Assembly: GCF_000253295.1 (NCBI RefSeq)
Contig: NC_015717.1
Span: 682,001 to 746,000 of the forward strand
DNA: 64,000 nucleotides
Source: Hyphomicrobium sp. MC1
GTDB taxonomy: Bacteria; Pseudomonadota; Alphaproteobacteria; Rhizobiales; Hyphomicrobiaceae
Direction: 5' to 3'
The notes under the pieces were generated by a model, which was not told the DNA's origin, did not search any database, and worked only from the letters and a program-made list of their open reading frames with translations. Positions 8,693 through 17,110 of this stretch are shown here, piece after piece (position 1 is the first letter of the stretch; each line of letters opens with the position of its first letter). The position numbers and the translations under genes are program-made.

Positions 8693-8721
8693 AAAAAAAG
8701 CGGCCGAAGACGCTCGGCCGC
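8693..8721 (-). terminator. Intrinsic terminator downstream of csbD
   Basis: On the minus strand a stem GCGGCCGA / TCGGCCGC (8 bp, 6-base loop) is followed by seven T residues. It lies 26 bases after the csbD stop and ends the DUF1328-csbD transcript. Confidence 0.85.
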
Positions 8722-8747
8722 AGAAAATCAGCGCAGAGATATTATTG

Positions 8748-8944
8748 CTAGACAATCGACAGCCAGTCGTCGACTTCCTTGCGGATCTGAGCTTTGTCGT
8801 AGCCGTAACGCTCCTGCAGTTTGCCTTCGAGCTTCTCATGCCGACCGGCGACGATTTGAAGATCGTCATCTGTCAGCTTGCCCATTGCTCCTTGGCTTTG
8901 CCGGTGAACTGTTTCCAACTTTCTTGGATGCAGTTCCAGTCCAT
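8748..8944 (-). pseudogene. CsbD-like stress protein, disrupted by a 1-base frameshift
   Basis: Read from the ATG at 8944, the protein runs MDWNCIQESWKQFTGKAKEQ, then WAS and a stop. The following bases, read in the next frame, give GKLTDDDLQIVAGRHEKLEG and then KLQERYGYDKAQIRKEVDDW, ending with LSIV. Together these are a complete CsbD-family protein (expected junction EQW-GKL) of about 65 residues. The join lies in a G run near 8879-8884, where one G appears to be missing. Either the gene is a recent pseudogene, or the read has a homopolymer error, or frameshifting occurs. It follows the DUF1328 gene and probably shares its promoter. Confidence 0.82.
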
Positions 8945-8980
8945 GGGCGAATCCTTTCAATCGGCCGGACGGCTTTTTGA

Positions 8981-9154
8981 TCAAACCCGGCGGACGAAGT
9001 TTGCAATGAGGGACACGACAAACAGAACGATCGCCACCCAGAAGATCATGCGTGCGCCTTCCATTGCCGTACCGGCCACGCCGCCGAATCCGAAAGCGGC
9101 CGCGACAAGCGCGACGATCAGGAATACGATCGCGTAGTGCAGAAGATTTCCCAT
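8981..9154 (-). CDS. DUF1328 (UPF0391) small membrane protein
   Basis: A 57-residue protein, MGNLLHYAIVFLIVALVAAA at the start and IFWVAIVLFVVSLIANFVRR at the end, with a glycine-rich turn (FGFGGVAGTA) between two hydrophobic helices. This matches the DUF1328/UPF0391 family. The ATG at 9154 has a GGAGA-like site upstream. It precedes the csbD remnant by 36 bases, and a perfect EcfG-type promoter lies 45 bases upstream. DUF1328 and CsbD proteins are often found together in stress regulons. Function unknown. Confidence 0.87.
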   Translation of the reverse strand: MGNLLHYAIVFLIVALVAAAFGFGGVAGTAMEGARMIFWVAIVLFVVSLIANFVRRV

Positions 9155-9198
9155 CCAGATCTCCGATCGGTTTAATCTGATATCCCGAATGGCGATCT

Positions 9199-9224
9199 AA
9201 CGTGCATGCCAAGCTCGCAGTTCC
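9199..9224 (-). promoter_or_regulatory. EcfG-type promoter of DUF1328-csbD
   Basis: On the minus strand GGAAC (9224-9220), a 17-base spacer and CGTT (9202-9199). This is an exact match to the GGAAC-N16/17-CGTT consensus of EcfG sigma factors, 45 bases before the DUF1328 start. Confidence 0.8.
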
Positions 9225-9302
9225 GCTGACTTTGCGGGCAGTCCACGGTACGATGGTCGTAAATGTAGGGTTCGCGATGGGTTGGAATGATCCAAAGATG
9301 TA

Positions 9303-9339
9303 GAGTTCGCGCCGCTCGGGGGAAAGCGGTCGCGAACTC
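9303..9339 (-). other. Large hairpin in the 500-base gap upstream of DUF1328
   Basis: GAGTTCGCG pairs with CGCGAACTC (9 bp), then after a single bulged base CCGCT pairs with AGCGG (5 bp) around an 8-base loop rich in C (minus strand). It lies about 65 bases downstream of a second EcfG-type promoter at 9411-9435. It could be the 3' hairpin of a small stress RNA or a structure in a long 5' leader. The tail (TACATCTTTGG on the minus strand) is a poor U tract. The rest of 9155-9655 shows no recognisable gene. Confidence 0.5.
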
Positions 9340-9410
9340 TCATCGGACGCGCCGCGCCCCTGGGCCACGGGGGGAGTGGGAGGGAGTGTGGGACGCGGTC
9401 ACATGGAGCA

Positions 9411-9435
9411 AACGCGCCGTCCTGCAGGCAGTTCC
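9411..9435 (-). promoter_or_regulatory. Second EcfG-type promoter, distal
   Basis: On the minus strand GGAAC (9435-9431), a 16-base spacer and CGTT (9414-9411), again an exact consensus match. It points toward DUF1328 but lies 257 bases from its start, with the hairpin at 9303-9339 in between, so it may drive a separate short RNA. Confidence 0.65.
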
Positions 9436-9655
9436 CCAAAAAGCCACCGACACGGATTACAAGTCTGAGAGGTCTGCTATGGCGCGGAATTGGTGTAGCA
9501 TGTGCGAAGCCGATTCAGCCGCGTTTACCGAAGCTGTAGTGTGCCGGTGGGCGGGCGCGCGCAAATCATGATAACGTAAAAAGATTAGATCTCGCGGGGG
9601 AAAGGTATGGATGTCGTAGCATTCCAGGAGAAGTCCTGGATATGCTGCACTCGTT

Positions 9656-11134
9656 ATGGTTGGTTTCAACATATTTCGGAACGTCTCGTTGTTTCCTACG
9701 TGGAACGCGACTCGAACGCTGCTCATTTGGATAGTGATTGCCGTGTTGTCAGGGATGACGGCGATCGTCGCATGGCAGTGGATGGTCAAGTCCGCCGATG
9801 AGGTTACACATACGCAGCTCGTCCAGCAGGAACTGACCAAGTGGCTCAGCGCTACGCAGGATCTCGAAAACGGGCAGCTTGGCTATCTGCTGACGAAGGA
9901 CGAAAGTTATCTGAAGCCCTATCAATCGGCGAAGGGCGCCGTCTCGCTCATCCATAATAACCTCGTCCGTCTGGTCGCCGGTAACGTTGGGCAGATCGCG
10001 GTGATTGAGTCGATACACCAGACGATCAAAGAGCGGCTTGAGGTTCTCGACAAGAACATGGTCGCCACGGGTAAGGGCGATGATGTGTCACCTCGTCCGT
10101 TTGGCGCCGATGAGTTCGGCGGCAAAATCATGGAGCGGTTGCGAAGCCAGATCGCAGCCGCAAAGCAGCAAGAGCAGATGCTCTATCGCAGGGAACTCAA
10201 ACAATTTCGTCGACAAAGTTCATGGCTTCTCGGCGCGATGCTGGCCACGCTTCTGGCATGCGCGGCGCTGGCTCTTGTCGCTATGATTCGCGAGCGTCAG
10301 CGGGTGGCCGCTCTTGAGCTTACTGCGCTGACCTTGACGTCGGCGAACAGGTCTCTCGAACAGCGCGTAAGGTCGCGTACGGAAGAACTAGCCATCGAGC
10401 GCGACCGGGCAGAAGCGGAGCGGGAGCGTGCTGAAGCACTGCTGCGTGACGTTACGCATAGGATCGGCAACACGCTGGCGCTGGTCGTCGGCTTCATCAA
10501 TTTGCATATTCGGCATACGACGGACCCGAAATCCCTGAAGACGCTGATGGGGGCGCGCGACCGCATCCATGCTATCGCCAGCGCGCAGCGGCGTATCAAC
10601 GTCGTCAACGATCTGGAACTTGTGCGGATCGATACGCTGATCCAGGCCGTACTCGATGACGTTGTTGAAGCTGCGGGAGAGGACCGTATTGTTCTGATGG
10701 TCGACGTGCCGCCGTTGCTTGCGTCGGCGCAGGTTGCGACGTCGCTGTGCGTGCTGACGCAGGAGTTCGTGGTGAATTCCTTCAAGCATGCTTTCGGTGA
10801 GAGCGGGTCCGGGTGCGTCAACGTTCTCTTGAAACGGAAGGGCGAGAGCGGCGCTGAACTCGTCGTTGAGGATGATGGCATTGGTCTCGGCGGCGGCGCC
10901 GAAGTCTCATCTACCACAGATCATGACGGAGCGGTGCAACACTCCGAGGGGCTCGGAACCAAAATCGCTGCGTTGCTGACGCGACAGTTTTCCGGAACGA
11001 TTTCTTACGAAACCATGTGCCCTGGAACGGATAAGCCCGGGACGCGTGTGATCGTTACCCTGACGGATCTTATTCTGTCTGACCCTGAGCAGCTGACATC
11101 GCCGCGGCACGAAGACCGTTCGCCGTCGGCTTAA
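9656..11134 (+). CDS. CHASE3 sensor histidine kinase (HWE/HisKA_2 type)
   Basis: A 492-residue membrane kinase. Transmembrane helices lie at about 22-43 and 188-212 and flank a CHASE3-like sensor domain (45-185, with ENGQLGYLLTKDESYLKPY). A coiled coil follows (215-262), then the phosphoacceptor His268 in DVTHRIGNTLALVVGF and a HATPase domain with the N box EFVVNSFKHAF and VEDDGIGLGGG. Kinases of this type commonly phosphorylate PhyR or single-domain regulators in alphaproteobacterial stress signalling. Its position between the phyR region and a single-domain regulator supports that role, but the partner is inferred. Confidence 0.87.
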   Translation: MVGFNIFRNVSLFPTWNATRTLLIWIVIAVLSGMTAIVAWQWMVKSADEVTHTQLVQQELTKWLSATQDLENGQLGYLLTKDESYLKPYQSAKGAVSLIHNNLVRLVAGNVGQIAVIESIHQTIKERLEVLDKNMVATGKGDDVSPRPFGADEFGGKIMERLRSQIAAAKQQEQMLYRRELKQFRRQSSWLLGAMLATLLACAALALVAMIRERQRVAALELTALTLTSANRSLEQRVRSRTEELAIERDRAEAERERAEALLRDVTHRIGNTLALVVGFINLHIRHTTDPKSLKTLMGARDRIHAIASAQRRINVVNDLELVRIDTLIQAVLDDVVEAAGEDRIVLMVDVPPLLASAQVATSLCVLTQEFVVNSFKHAFGESGSGCVNVLLKRKGESGAELVVEDDGIGLGGGAEVSSTTDHDGAVQHSEGLGTKIAALLTRQFSGTISYETMCPGTDKPGTRVIVTLTDLILSDPEQLTSPRHEDRSPSA

Positions 11135-11179
11135 GCGGCGGCGTCGTCAAGGCAAGCGCAAGCGCAAGCGTCCTGCAAG

Positions 11180-11614
11180 TCAGCAGGCAACTTTCCAGCG
11201 GGCGGCATAGGCGGGGGACAGGTGCAGAGAACGGGGCTTCGGGCGCGCTGATTGGCCGGTCTTGATGCAATCCGCCACAAATGAAATTGCCAATTTCACG
11301 GCCTGCTCGGAGAGCGGCTTCACGAGAACGCCACAAGCCGCAGAGAAGTCTTCCGGAACGCGGCCGGGATTGGACGTCGTGAAGATGACTGTCGTGTGCC
11401 GTCCTTCGCTTAGGTGACGTGCCACCGTCGTCCCGGTAGCTCCGTCGCTGAGATGCAGATCGACGAGCGCGAGATCGCACAACGTCGTTTCAGCAAGCTT
11501 CAGCGCGCCGCGCGACGATCCCGCGACGCCAACGACCGCATGGCCGAGATTCTTGACAATGGTTTCGAGTTCATCGGCCAGTATCGGTTCATCTTCGGTG
11601 ATCAGTACGTTCAT
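11180..11614 (-). CDS. Single-domain response regulator
   Basis: A 144-residue receiver domain with no output domain. It has the acidic pair in LITEDEP, the phosphoacceptor Asp52 in LALVDLHLSDG, and the conserved lysine in GVLVKPLSE. The last 25 residues are a basic tail (ARPKPRSLHLSP). It is convergent with the CHASE3 kinase and downstream of the second kinase, which points the same way. A perfect EcfG-type promoter sits 76 bases upstream, so it is probably induced by the stress response and may feed back on it, as SdrG- or LovR-like proteins do. Confidence 0.87.
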   Translation of the reverse strand: MNVLITEDEPILADELETIVKNLGHAVVGVAGSSRGALKLAETTLCDLALVDLHLSDGATGTTVARHLSEGRHTTVIFTTSNPGRVPEDFSAACGVLVKPLSEQAVKLAISFVADCIKTGQSARPKPRSLHLSPAYAARWKVAC

Positions 11615-11690
11615 CGTTTTCCCCGCAGTACAGACGATGCCGGACTACGATTCCACCGAAATGGGGCGGGGCAGCGTCTGTGACTCCGGA

Positions 11691-11715
11691 AACGTGGCGA
11701 ACCGAAGAAGGTTCC
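11691..11715 (-). promoter_or_regulatory. EcfG-type promoter of the single-domain regulator
   Basis: On the minus strand GGAAC (11715-11711), a 16-base spacer and CGTT (11694-11691), an exact consensus match. The regulator starts at 11614. Confidence 0.75.
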
Positions 11716-11784
11716 ACATGTGTGACGCGCGCAACGTACGACTGTGTCTTTTTGCTTAACTTCGGTCCGTGGCCGACGCCGTTT

Positions 11785-13764
11785 TCAGACGGAGGGTTCA
11801 GCTTCGCGACCGCCGCGCACTCCTACGTTTGCCAGCGGGCCTGTCAGAGTCCACTTGAAGCCGTCGATGCCGGAGGCGGCATGGACCGACAGTTTTAGAC
11901 CTTGGGTCGAGAATCTTTCCACGACGGATCGGCCGTAACCTCTTGGTCCGTCTATGAGAAATGGCGGACCTCCGGTCTCGTGCCAGATGATCTCGATGGT
12001 TTCGGCGTCAGAAAAGGTCCATGACAGTCGGACTTCCCCCTTTGCTGATGAAAGCGCGCCATGCTCGACCGCGTTGAGTGCAAGTTCTGTCAGGACCATG
12101 CCAAATGACTGTGCAGCTTCCGGAGTCAATGACACCGGGGGCCCGGAGACACTGATGCGATCCGCGTCGGTTCGTGCGACCGCGCCGATTTCGGCTGAAG
12201 CCAGAGTTGCGAGATCGACACATTGCCAGTCGGAGGCGACAATCAGATCTTGCGATGCAGCAAGACCGGCGACCCGCAATGTGAAATCTTTCAAATGCGA
12301 TTTAACATCGACGGCATCGCGCGCCGTCAGACGGGCCATGGCCAGGATCAGCGCCAGAAGGTTTTTCGAGCGGTGGGAAACTTCGCGAAGCAGCGCGTCT
12401 GTGCGCGTCAGGCTGACCTTCAGGTCCGTAACGTCGTATGCAACTCCGGACAGCACAGAGATCTTTTCGCGGGCAATTTTCGTTGCGGCGCCGCGGACGG
12501 CGATCCAGCGGCCTTCACCGTCCGGACGTCGTACGCGGACTTCGACGGCGAGCGGCGTCATGTTCGCAAGAGCGGCCGAGATTGCGCTGAGCAGGGGGCG
12601 GCGGTCACTCGGTTCGACAAGTCGCAGCAGGCGATGGGCGAGCTGATCGCCATTTACCGCGTGGCCGAATATCCGGGCGATTTCGGCGTCCCAATGGATC
12701 GCGCCTGACCGGAGGTCCCATTCCCAAACGCCGACGTTGCCGGCTTTCAGTGCCGCGCGCATGCGATCATCGGCCGGTGGGATGGACATCAGGCCAGATC
12801 TCGTTTTTGACGGGCGATCAATTGACGATGACATGCGGGGAGCTTGGGCCAAATCCGAGTTCGATTCTTCTATTACGCTCCGTGTTAACAGTGTCGCTCC
12901 GGTAAACGAAGCAATGGCGAGCAATGAAGAAATCGCCACGAAGGTCATCCAGTTGCGCCGGGTGTGAAGTTCTATGGATCGGGATGGAACGCCGGCCGCA
13001 ATTTTCCAGCCGAATTGCGACGTATCGGCGAACGCTTCGACGAGGGAGGGGTTGTCTGCCGCCCCGGAATAGGACGCCTTGAGAGGCTTGCCATTGGCCT
13101 CGGCGTAAACTTGGCCATCGCCGCCCACGATAGAAATCGACCACGGACCGTCCGAAACGAAATTCTTCAATGTTGCGGCGAGATAGGCCGACGGAATGCG
13201 CGCTTGGAGCAGGACAGGAGGTGCGGCCTTATCGGTCGATGCGATCCAGATGTTCACTCCGCCTTTCGCTGCGATGCCGTAGGGTGTGATCTGGGGCGCA
13301 AGGGTCGCTAGGGCAGCAGCAGCTGCGCTGCGCGCGGGCGCGTCGAGCGCGGCGATGGCGGCATCGGCGCCGCTGGTTGGAGACAGCAGATCGAGGTTGG
13401 CCGCGCGATTGAAGACGAGAATGCCGTTACGGCCAAGTTCCGATTTCAGATGGTCATAAACGCTTTCCGAAGCTTCTGCCGGAGGGCTGGCGAGTTCCTT
13501 AAGGTTGGAAACGAGGCTTGCCATGCGTTCATCGAAATAGGACGCCGCCAGCAACGCCCGGCTTTGAGCGGACTGATGCAGAATGCTCAATTCGCGTGCA
13601 TGTAGCTGGGTCAGCAGGTAGGCGGCGAACGTCAGCGACGGCAGGAGGATACCGAGGCAAAGCGCGTAAGCGAGCAGGCGGGACGGCTCTCTTGGAAAGA
13701 GGAAGTGCGGCAGCATTCGAGCGAGATGAGGTTTGAAGAACCTCTGCAATAGATTATTGTTCAC
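11785..13764 (-). CDS. PAS-domain sensor histidine kinase of the HWE family
   Basis: A 659-residue protein from a GTG start. Transmembrane helices lie at about 31-53 and 273-295 with an extracytoplasmic sensor region between them. A PAS domain follows (about 335-448, GNVGVWEWDLRSGAIHWD), then the kinase domain with His464 in EVSHRSKNLLALILAMARL, and the N box TELALNAVEHGAL. HWE kinases usually act with PhyR or short regulators. An ATG at codon 17 is a possible alternative start. The upstream region has GGAAC with CATT at 16 bases, only a partial EcfG match. Confidence 0.88.
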   Translation of the reverse strand: MNNNLLQRFFKPHLARMLPHFLFPREPSRLLAYALCLGILLPSLTFAAYLLTQLHARELSILHQSAQSRALLAASYFDERMASLVSNLKELASPPAEASESVYDHLKSELGRNGILVFNRAANLDLLSPTSGADAAIAALDAPARSAAAAALATLAPQITPYGIAAKGGVNIWIASTDKAAPPVLLQARIPSAYLAATLKNFVSDGPWSISIVGGDGQVYAEANGKPLKASYSGAADNPSLVEAFADTSQFGWKIAAGVPSRSIELHTRRNWMTFVAISSLLAIASFTGATLLTRSVIEESNSDLAQAPRMSSSIDRPSKTRSGLMSIPPADDRMRAALKAGNVGVWEWDLRSGAIHWDAEIARIFGHAVNGDQLAHRLLRLVEPSDRRPLLSAISAALANMTPLAVEVRVRRPDGEGRWIAVRGAATKIAREKISVLSGVAYDVTDLKVSLTRTDALLREVSHRSKNLLALILAMARLTARDAVDVKSHLKDFTLRVAGLAASQDLIVASDWQCVDLATLASAEIGAVARTDADRISVSGPPVSLTPEAAQSFGMVLTELALNAVEHGALSSAKGEVRLSWTFSDAETIEIIWHETGGPPFLIDGPRGYGRSVVERFSTQGLKLSVHAASGIDGFKWTLTGPLANVGVRGGREAEPSV

Positions 13765-13973
13765 AATCCGCTTCTTATCGTCGTCATGGTTCGCCAGACC
13801 CTGCCGTCAAATGAAAATGCCCAATTGTCTCAATGGTTCCCTCTTGCGCTTTGGACTTATTCTGAGCGTTATCCATCTTGGCACGGGGTTGCCGGGATGT
13901 CGCCGTCTGCGAACGCCACGATTGTGACACAAGATCGGTCGAACTCTGCGCCGGGCAAGATGTTTGGGGATCG

Positions 13974-14345
13974 ATGATCAGCGCGCGACTCCGCCTGAGA
14001 CTGCTTTGGCTGACGCTTTTCGCGTTCGGCGTGCAGATGGCTGTTGCCGACTTTCATCATCACATTTCGCGCGGCACGGGCATTGAATCCCGAGCGATGA
14101 CGGCGGGCATGTGCCGTCCGTCAAATGACCGCCCTTGCGCGCCTCGCCAGAATGATCACGACGGTTGCATTCTGTGTTGGGCGACGGCAATAGCGGCGAC
14201 GTCGCTCACGCCGGTTTCATTCGACATGCCGCTGCCGGCCGTCGCGCATGGTGTTCGGCTCCAAGCCGACGAACCGCAGACGGTCAGCCTCGCACGGCTA
14301 ACGGAAGTGCGGGCGCGGGGCCCGCCGCCCATCGCACGCGGCTGA
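13974..14345 (+). CDS. DUF2946-like exported/membrane protein
   Basis: A 123-residue protein beginning MISARLRLRLLWLTLFAFGV, a membrane anchor or signal peptide, followed by a His-rich DFHHHISRG stretch, a central HDGCILCWATAIA motif and the C-terminal RARGPPPIARG. The C-x-x-C pair and the R-x-R/A-R-G-P-P end resemble DUF2946 proteins, which often neighbour copper or zinc transport genes. The frame is open to 13878, but the ATG at 13974 gives the expected hydrophobic start. It precedes a ZrgA-like gene, which fits a metal role. Function is inferred. Confidence 0.7.
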   Translation: MISARLRLRLLWLTLFAFGVQMAVADFHHHISRGTGIESRAMTAGMCRPSNDRPCAPRQNDHDGCILCWATAIAATSLTPVSFDMPLPAVAHGVRLQADEPQTVSLARLTEVRARGPPPIARG

Positions 14346-14485
14346 TAGCCGACACTGCGCGGCGAACTGCTTTCCTTTTTTGATTCAATGCCGGTCAGGG
14401 CGCGAGGGCACCACAGCCTCGGTTCATGCCGGCTAGCGCGGCGCATGCGTGGCATGCCGCAACGTATCACCCGTTGGAGATTTTC

Positions 14486-15067
14486 ATGATGACCGCTTCG
14501 ACAGCCAGATCGACAATCGCGTCCTTGGCCATTCTCGTGTCGCTGCCCGTTCTCGCGGACCAGGCCGAGCATCGCCAACTCGGACCGCATGTGCACGGTC
14601 AGGGTACGCTCGATATCGCCATCGAAGGCAACAAGATCGAGATGGAGCTTGTTGCCCCCGGCATGGACATTGTCGGGTTCGAGCACGTCGCAACGACGGA
14701 TGAGCAGAAGGCGAAGGTCGAGAAAGCCAAGGCGCAGCTCGCAGATGTACTGAATGTCTTCAAGCTGCCGTCCGCTGCAAAGTGCAAGACCGACACGGCG
14801 AATGTCGAAAGCCGCAAGGAAACACATCATCCGGGCGAAAAGGATGATGACGACGACAAGCCGGGCGAGCCGCAGCATTCAGAGTTTCACGCGACTTACA
14901 CCATCACGTGCGAGGCGCCGGAAAGAGTCACGGGCTTGGAAACAGCATACTTCACCGACTTTGCAGGTGGTCAGCTGCTGAATGTCAACGTCACGACGCC
15001 GAAAGGGCAGACGCAGGCGCAGATGACGCGCGAAAAGCCGACGCTCGATCTCACGGGCGTGATGTAA
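14486..15067 (+). CDS. zrgA: ZrgA-like (DUF2796) periplasmic metal-binding protein
   Basis: A 193-residue protein with a signal peptide (cleavage likely after PVLA), then a His-rich start (AEHRQLGPHVHGQGTLDIAI) that is the DUF2796 signature. A central acidic/His stretch (HHPGEKDDDDDKPGEPQHSE) could bind metal. DUF2796 proteins such as ZrgA of Vibrio cholerae work with an ABC transporter in zinc uptake. The ATG at 14486 has GGAGA 6 bases upstream, so the longer frame from 14426 is rejected. The ABC transporter follows within 3 bases. Confidence 0.82.
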   Translation: MMTASTARSTIASLAILVSLPVLADQAEHRQLGPHVHGQGTLDIAIEGNKIEMELVAPGMDIVGFEHVATTDEQKAKVEKAKAQLADVLNVFKLPSAAKCKTDTANVESRKETHHPGEKDDDDDKPGEPQHSEFHATYTITCEAPERVTGLETAYFTDFAGGQLLNVNVTTPKGQTQAQMTREKPTLDLTGVM

Positions 15068-15070
15068 GCG

Positions 15071-15829
15071 ATGAACGAGCTGATGGTGGCTTCACCGGCG
15101 GCCGCGAGAGAGGGCAAGAGCCCTCTCGATGCGGTTTCATTCGCTGATGTCAGGTATTCGTGGCCGGGACCGTCTCCGTTCACGCTGACAATCAATCGCT
15201 TCAAACTTCGCCGCGGCGAGAAGCTTTTGCTGCTCGGGCCGTCGGGCAGCGGGAAGAGCACGTTTCTCAGTCTGCTTGCCGGCATCGTCGTACCGGATAG
15301 TGGCAGGATCGAAGTGAGCGGCGAGGACATGGCGGCACTCGGCGGCGCCGCGCGCGACCGGTTTCGCGTCGACCACTTCGGAATCATTTTTCAGATGTTC
15401 AATCTGCTTCCTTATGGATCGCTGATCGACAACGTGCTTTTGCCGCTCCGCTTTTCGAAGTTGCGCCGTGAGAATGCGTTGCGTGAGGGGCCTTTGGAAG
15501 ATGTCGCGAAACGCCTTTTGCTGGCGCTGGGCCTCGATGAAACCGTGATCGCGACGAGCAAGGCCGCTAGCTTGAGCGTCGGTCAGCAGCAGCGTGTGGC
15601 CGCGGCACGCGCATTGATCGGCGCACCGCAAATCATCGTGGCCGACGAGCCGACGTCGGCGCTCGACCGAAACACGGAAGGCGCATTTCTGAAACTACTC
15701 TTTGCGCAAAGCAGGGAGGTGGATGCCAGCGTAATCATGGTCAGCCACGATGAAGGACTATCTGCGCATTTCGACCGGGTCGTCCCCCTGCAGGATATCG
15801 CTCAATCGCAGCGCGGTGGCCGGTCATGA
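15071..15829 (+). CDS. ABC transporter ATP-binding protein, LolD/MacB type
   Basis: A 252-residue ATPase with Walker A LLGPSGSGKSTFLSLLAG (residues about 55-72), signature SLSVGQQQRVAAARAL and Walker B IIVADEPTSALD. The family is the LolD/MacB/FtsE group, which couples to FtsX-like permeases, as found in the next gene. It overlaps the permease by four bases (ATGA). With the DUF2796 and DUF3299 genes around it, it matches the zrg-type transporter arrangement, so metal transport is more likely than lipoprotein release. Confidence 0.87.
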   Translation: MNELMVASPAAAREGKSPLDAVSFADVRYSWPGPSPFTLTINRFKLRRGEKLLLLGPSGSGKSTFLSLLAGIVVPDSGRIEVSGEDMAALGGAARDRFRVDHFGIIFQMFNLLPYGSLIDNVLLPLRFSKLRRENALREGPLEDVAKRLLLALGLDETVIATSKAASLSVGQQQRVAAARALIGAPQIIVADEPTSALDRNTEGAFLKLLFAQSREVDASVIMVSHDEGLSAHFDRVVPLQDIAQSQRGGRS

Positions 15830-17085
15830 TGATTGCGCGACTTGCCTTTCAATCGCTGCTCAATCGCTGGGTGACGGCGCTGTTGACGGTCCTCGCCATC
15901 GCGATGAGCGTCATGCTTCTGCTCGGTGTCGAGAAGGTACGGACGGGTGCGCGCGAGAGCTTCGCCGATACCATTTCCGGCACGGATCTCATCGTCGGCG
16001 CGCGAAGCGGCAGCTTGAACCTGCTGCTTTACTCGGTATTTCGCATCGGCAACGCCACCAACAACGTGACGTGGAAGAGCTATCAGGATATCGCCAAGAT
16101 GCCTGAGGTCTCCTGGATCGTGCCGCTGTCGCTGGGGGACAGCCATCATGGCTTCCGCGTGCTCGGTACCAATCAGGATTATTTCACACATTACAAATTC
16201 CGCCACGGGCAGACGATGCAGTTTGCGGCAGGAGGGCCGTTCAAGGATTTGTTCGATGCCGTGATTGGTTCGGATGTGGCTGGGCAACTCGGTTACAAGG
16301 TCGGTGACAAGATCATCGTGGCGCACGGTGTCGGCTCGATCTCGTTCATCGAGCACGAGGACAAGCCGTTTCGCGTCTCGGGCATTCTGGCGAAGACCGG
16401 AACGCCGATTGATCGCACGGTGCATGTCAGCCTCGAAGCGATCGAGGCTATTCACATCGACTGGCAGAACGGTGCGCCGGTGCCGGGGCAGAGCATATCG
16501 GCGGATCAAGTGCGCAAGATGGATTTGACGCCGCGGGCCATTACGGCGGCGCTGGTGGGTCTGAAATCCAAGCTCGCGACATTCAAAGTGCAACGGCGGA
16601 TCAACAATTATGAGGAAGAGCCGTTGTCCGCGATCATGCCAGGCGTTGCCCTGCAAGAGCTTTGGGGACTGATCGGAACGGCGGAGACGGCACTGTCCGT
16701 GGTCTCGGCGATGGTGGTCGCAACGGCACTACTCGGTATGGTGACGATGATCTTGACGACGCTCAACGAGCGACGACGCGAAATGGCTATTTTGCGATCT
16801 GTCGGTGCGACGCCGGCGACGGTGCTCGGGCTCCTCGCGGTCGAAGGAGGGCTGCTGACACTTGCCGGCGTGGCCATTGGCACGGTGGGACTCTATGTCG
16901 GGCTTTATGTGGCGCAGCCTTACATCGATCACACGTATGGTCTGAGCCTTCCTATTGATCCCCCACGCCCTGACGAGTGGTTGAAGCTCGGCGCGATCGT
17001 CGTGGCCGGTTTCCTGGCCGGACTGCTACCCGCGTTGCGTGCCTACAGGCTGTCGCTCGCCGACGGCATGATGGTTAGAATTTGA
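15826..17085 (+). CDS. FtsX/MacB-family ABC transporter permease
   Basis: A 419-residue permease with one N-terminal transmembrane helix (about 12-30), a long periplasmic MacB_PCD-like domain (about 35-265) and three C-terminal helices (about 285-310, 335-365 and 385-405). The ERRREMAILRSVGATPATVLGL stretch (in parts) is the FtsX hallmark. It is the partner of the upstream ATPase and is followed 25 bases later by the DUF3299 gene. Confidence 0.87.
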   Translation: MMIARLAFQSLLNRWVTALLTVLAIAMSVMLLLGVEKVRTGARESFADTISGTDLIVGARSGSLNLLLYSVFRIGNATNNVTWKSYQDIAKMPEVSWIVPLSLGDSHHGFRVLGTNQDYFTHYKFRHGQTMQFAAGGPFKDLFDAVIGSDVAGQLGYKVGDKIIVAHGVGSISFIEHEDKPFRVSGILAKTGTPIDRTVHVSLEAIEAIHIDWQNGAPVPGQSISADQVRKMDLTPRAITAALVGLKSKLATFKVQRRINNYEEEPLSAIMPGVALQELWGLIGTAETALSVVSAMVVATALLGMVTMILTTLNERRREMAILRSVGATPATVLGLLAVEGGLLTLAGVAIGTVGLYVGLYVAQPYIDHTYGLSLPIDPPRPDEWLKLGAIVVAGFLAGLLPALRAYRLSLADGMMVRI

Positions 17086-17110
17086 GATGAAGCCTCGATT
17101 GGAGGAGAAC

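Noticed and set aside
9287..9571. 94-residue plus-strand frame in the gap before the CHASE3 kinase
   Set aside because: It crosses the hairpin and a promoter, has no ribosome-binding site and no family features.
13765..14485. Zur box upstream of the ZrgA-like operon
   Set aside because: No convincing TGTTATA-type palindrome was found.
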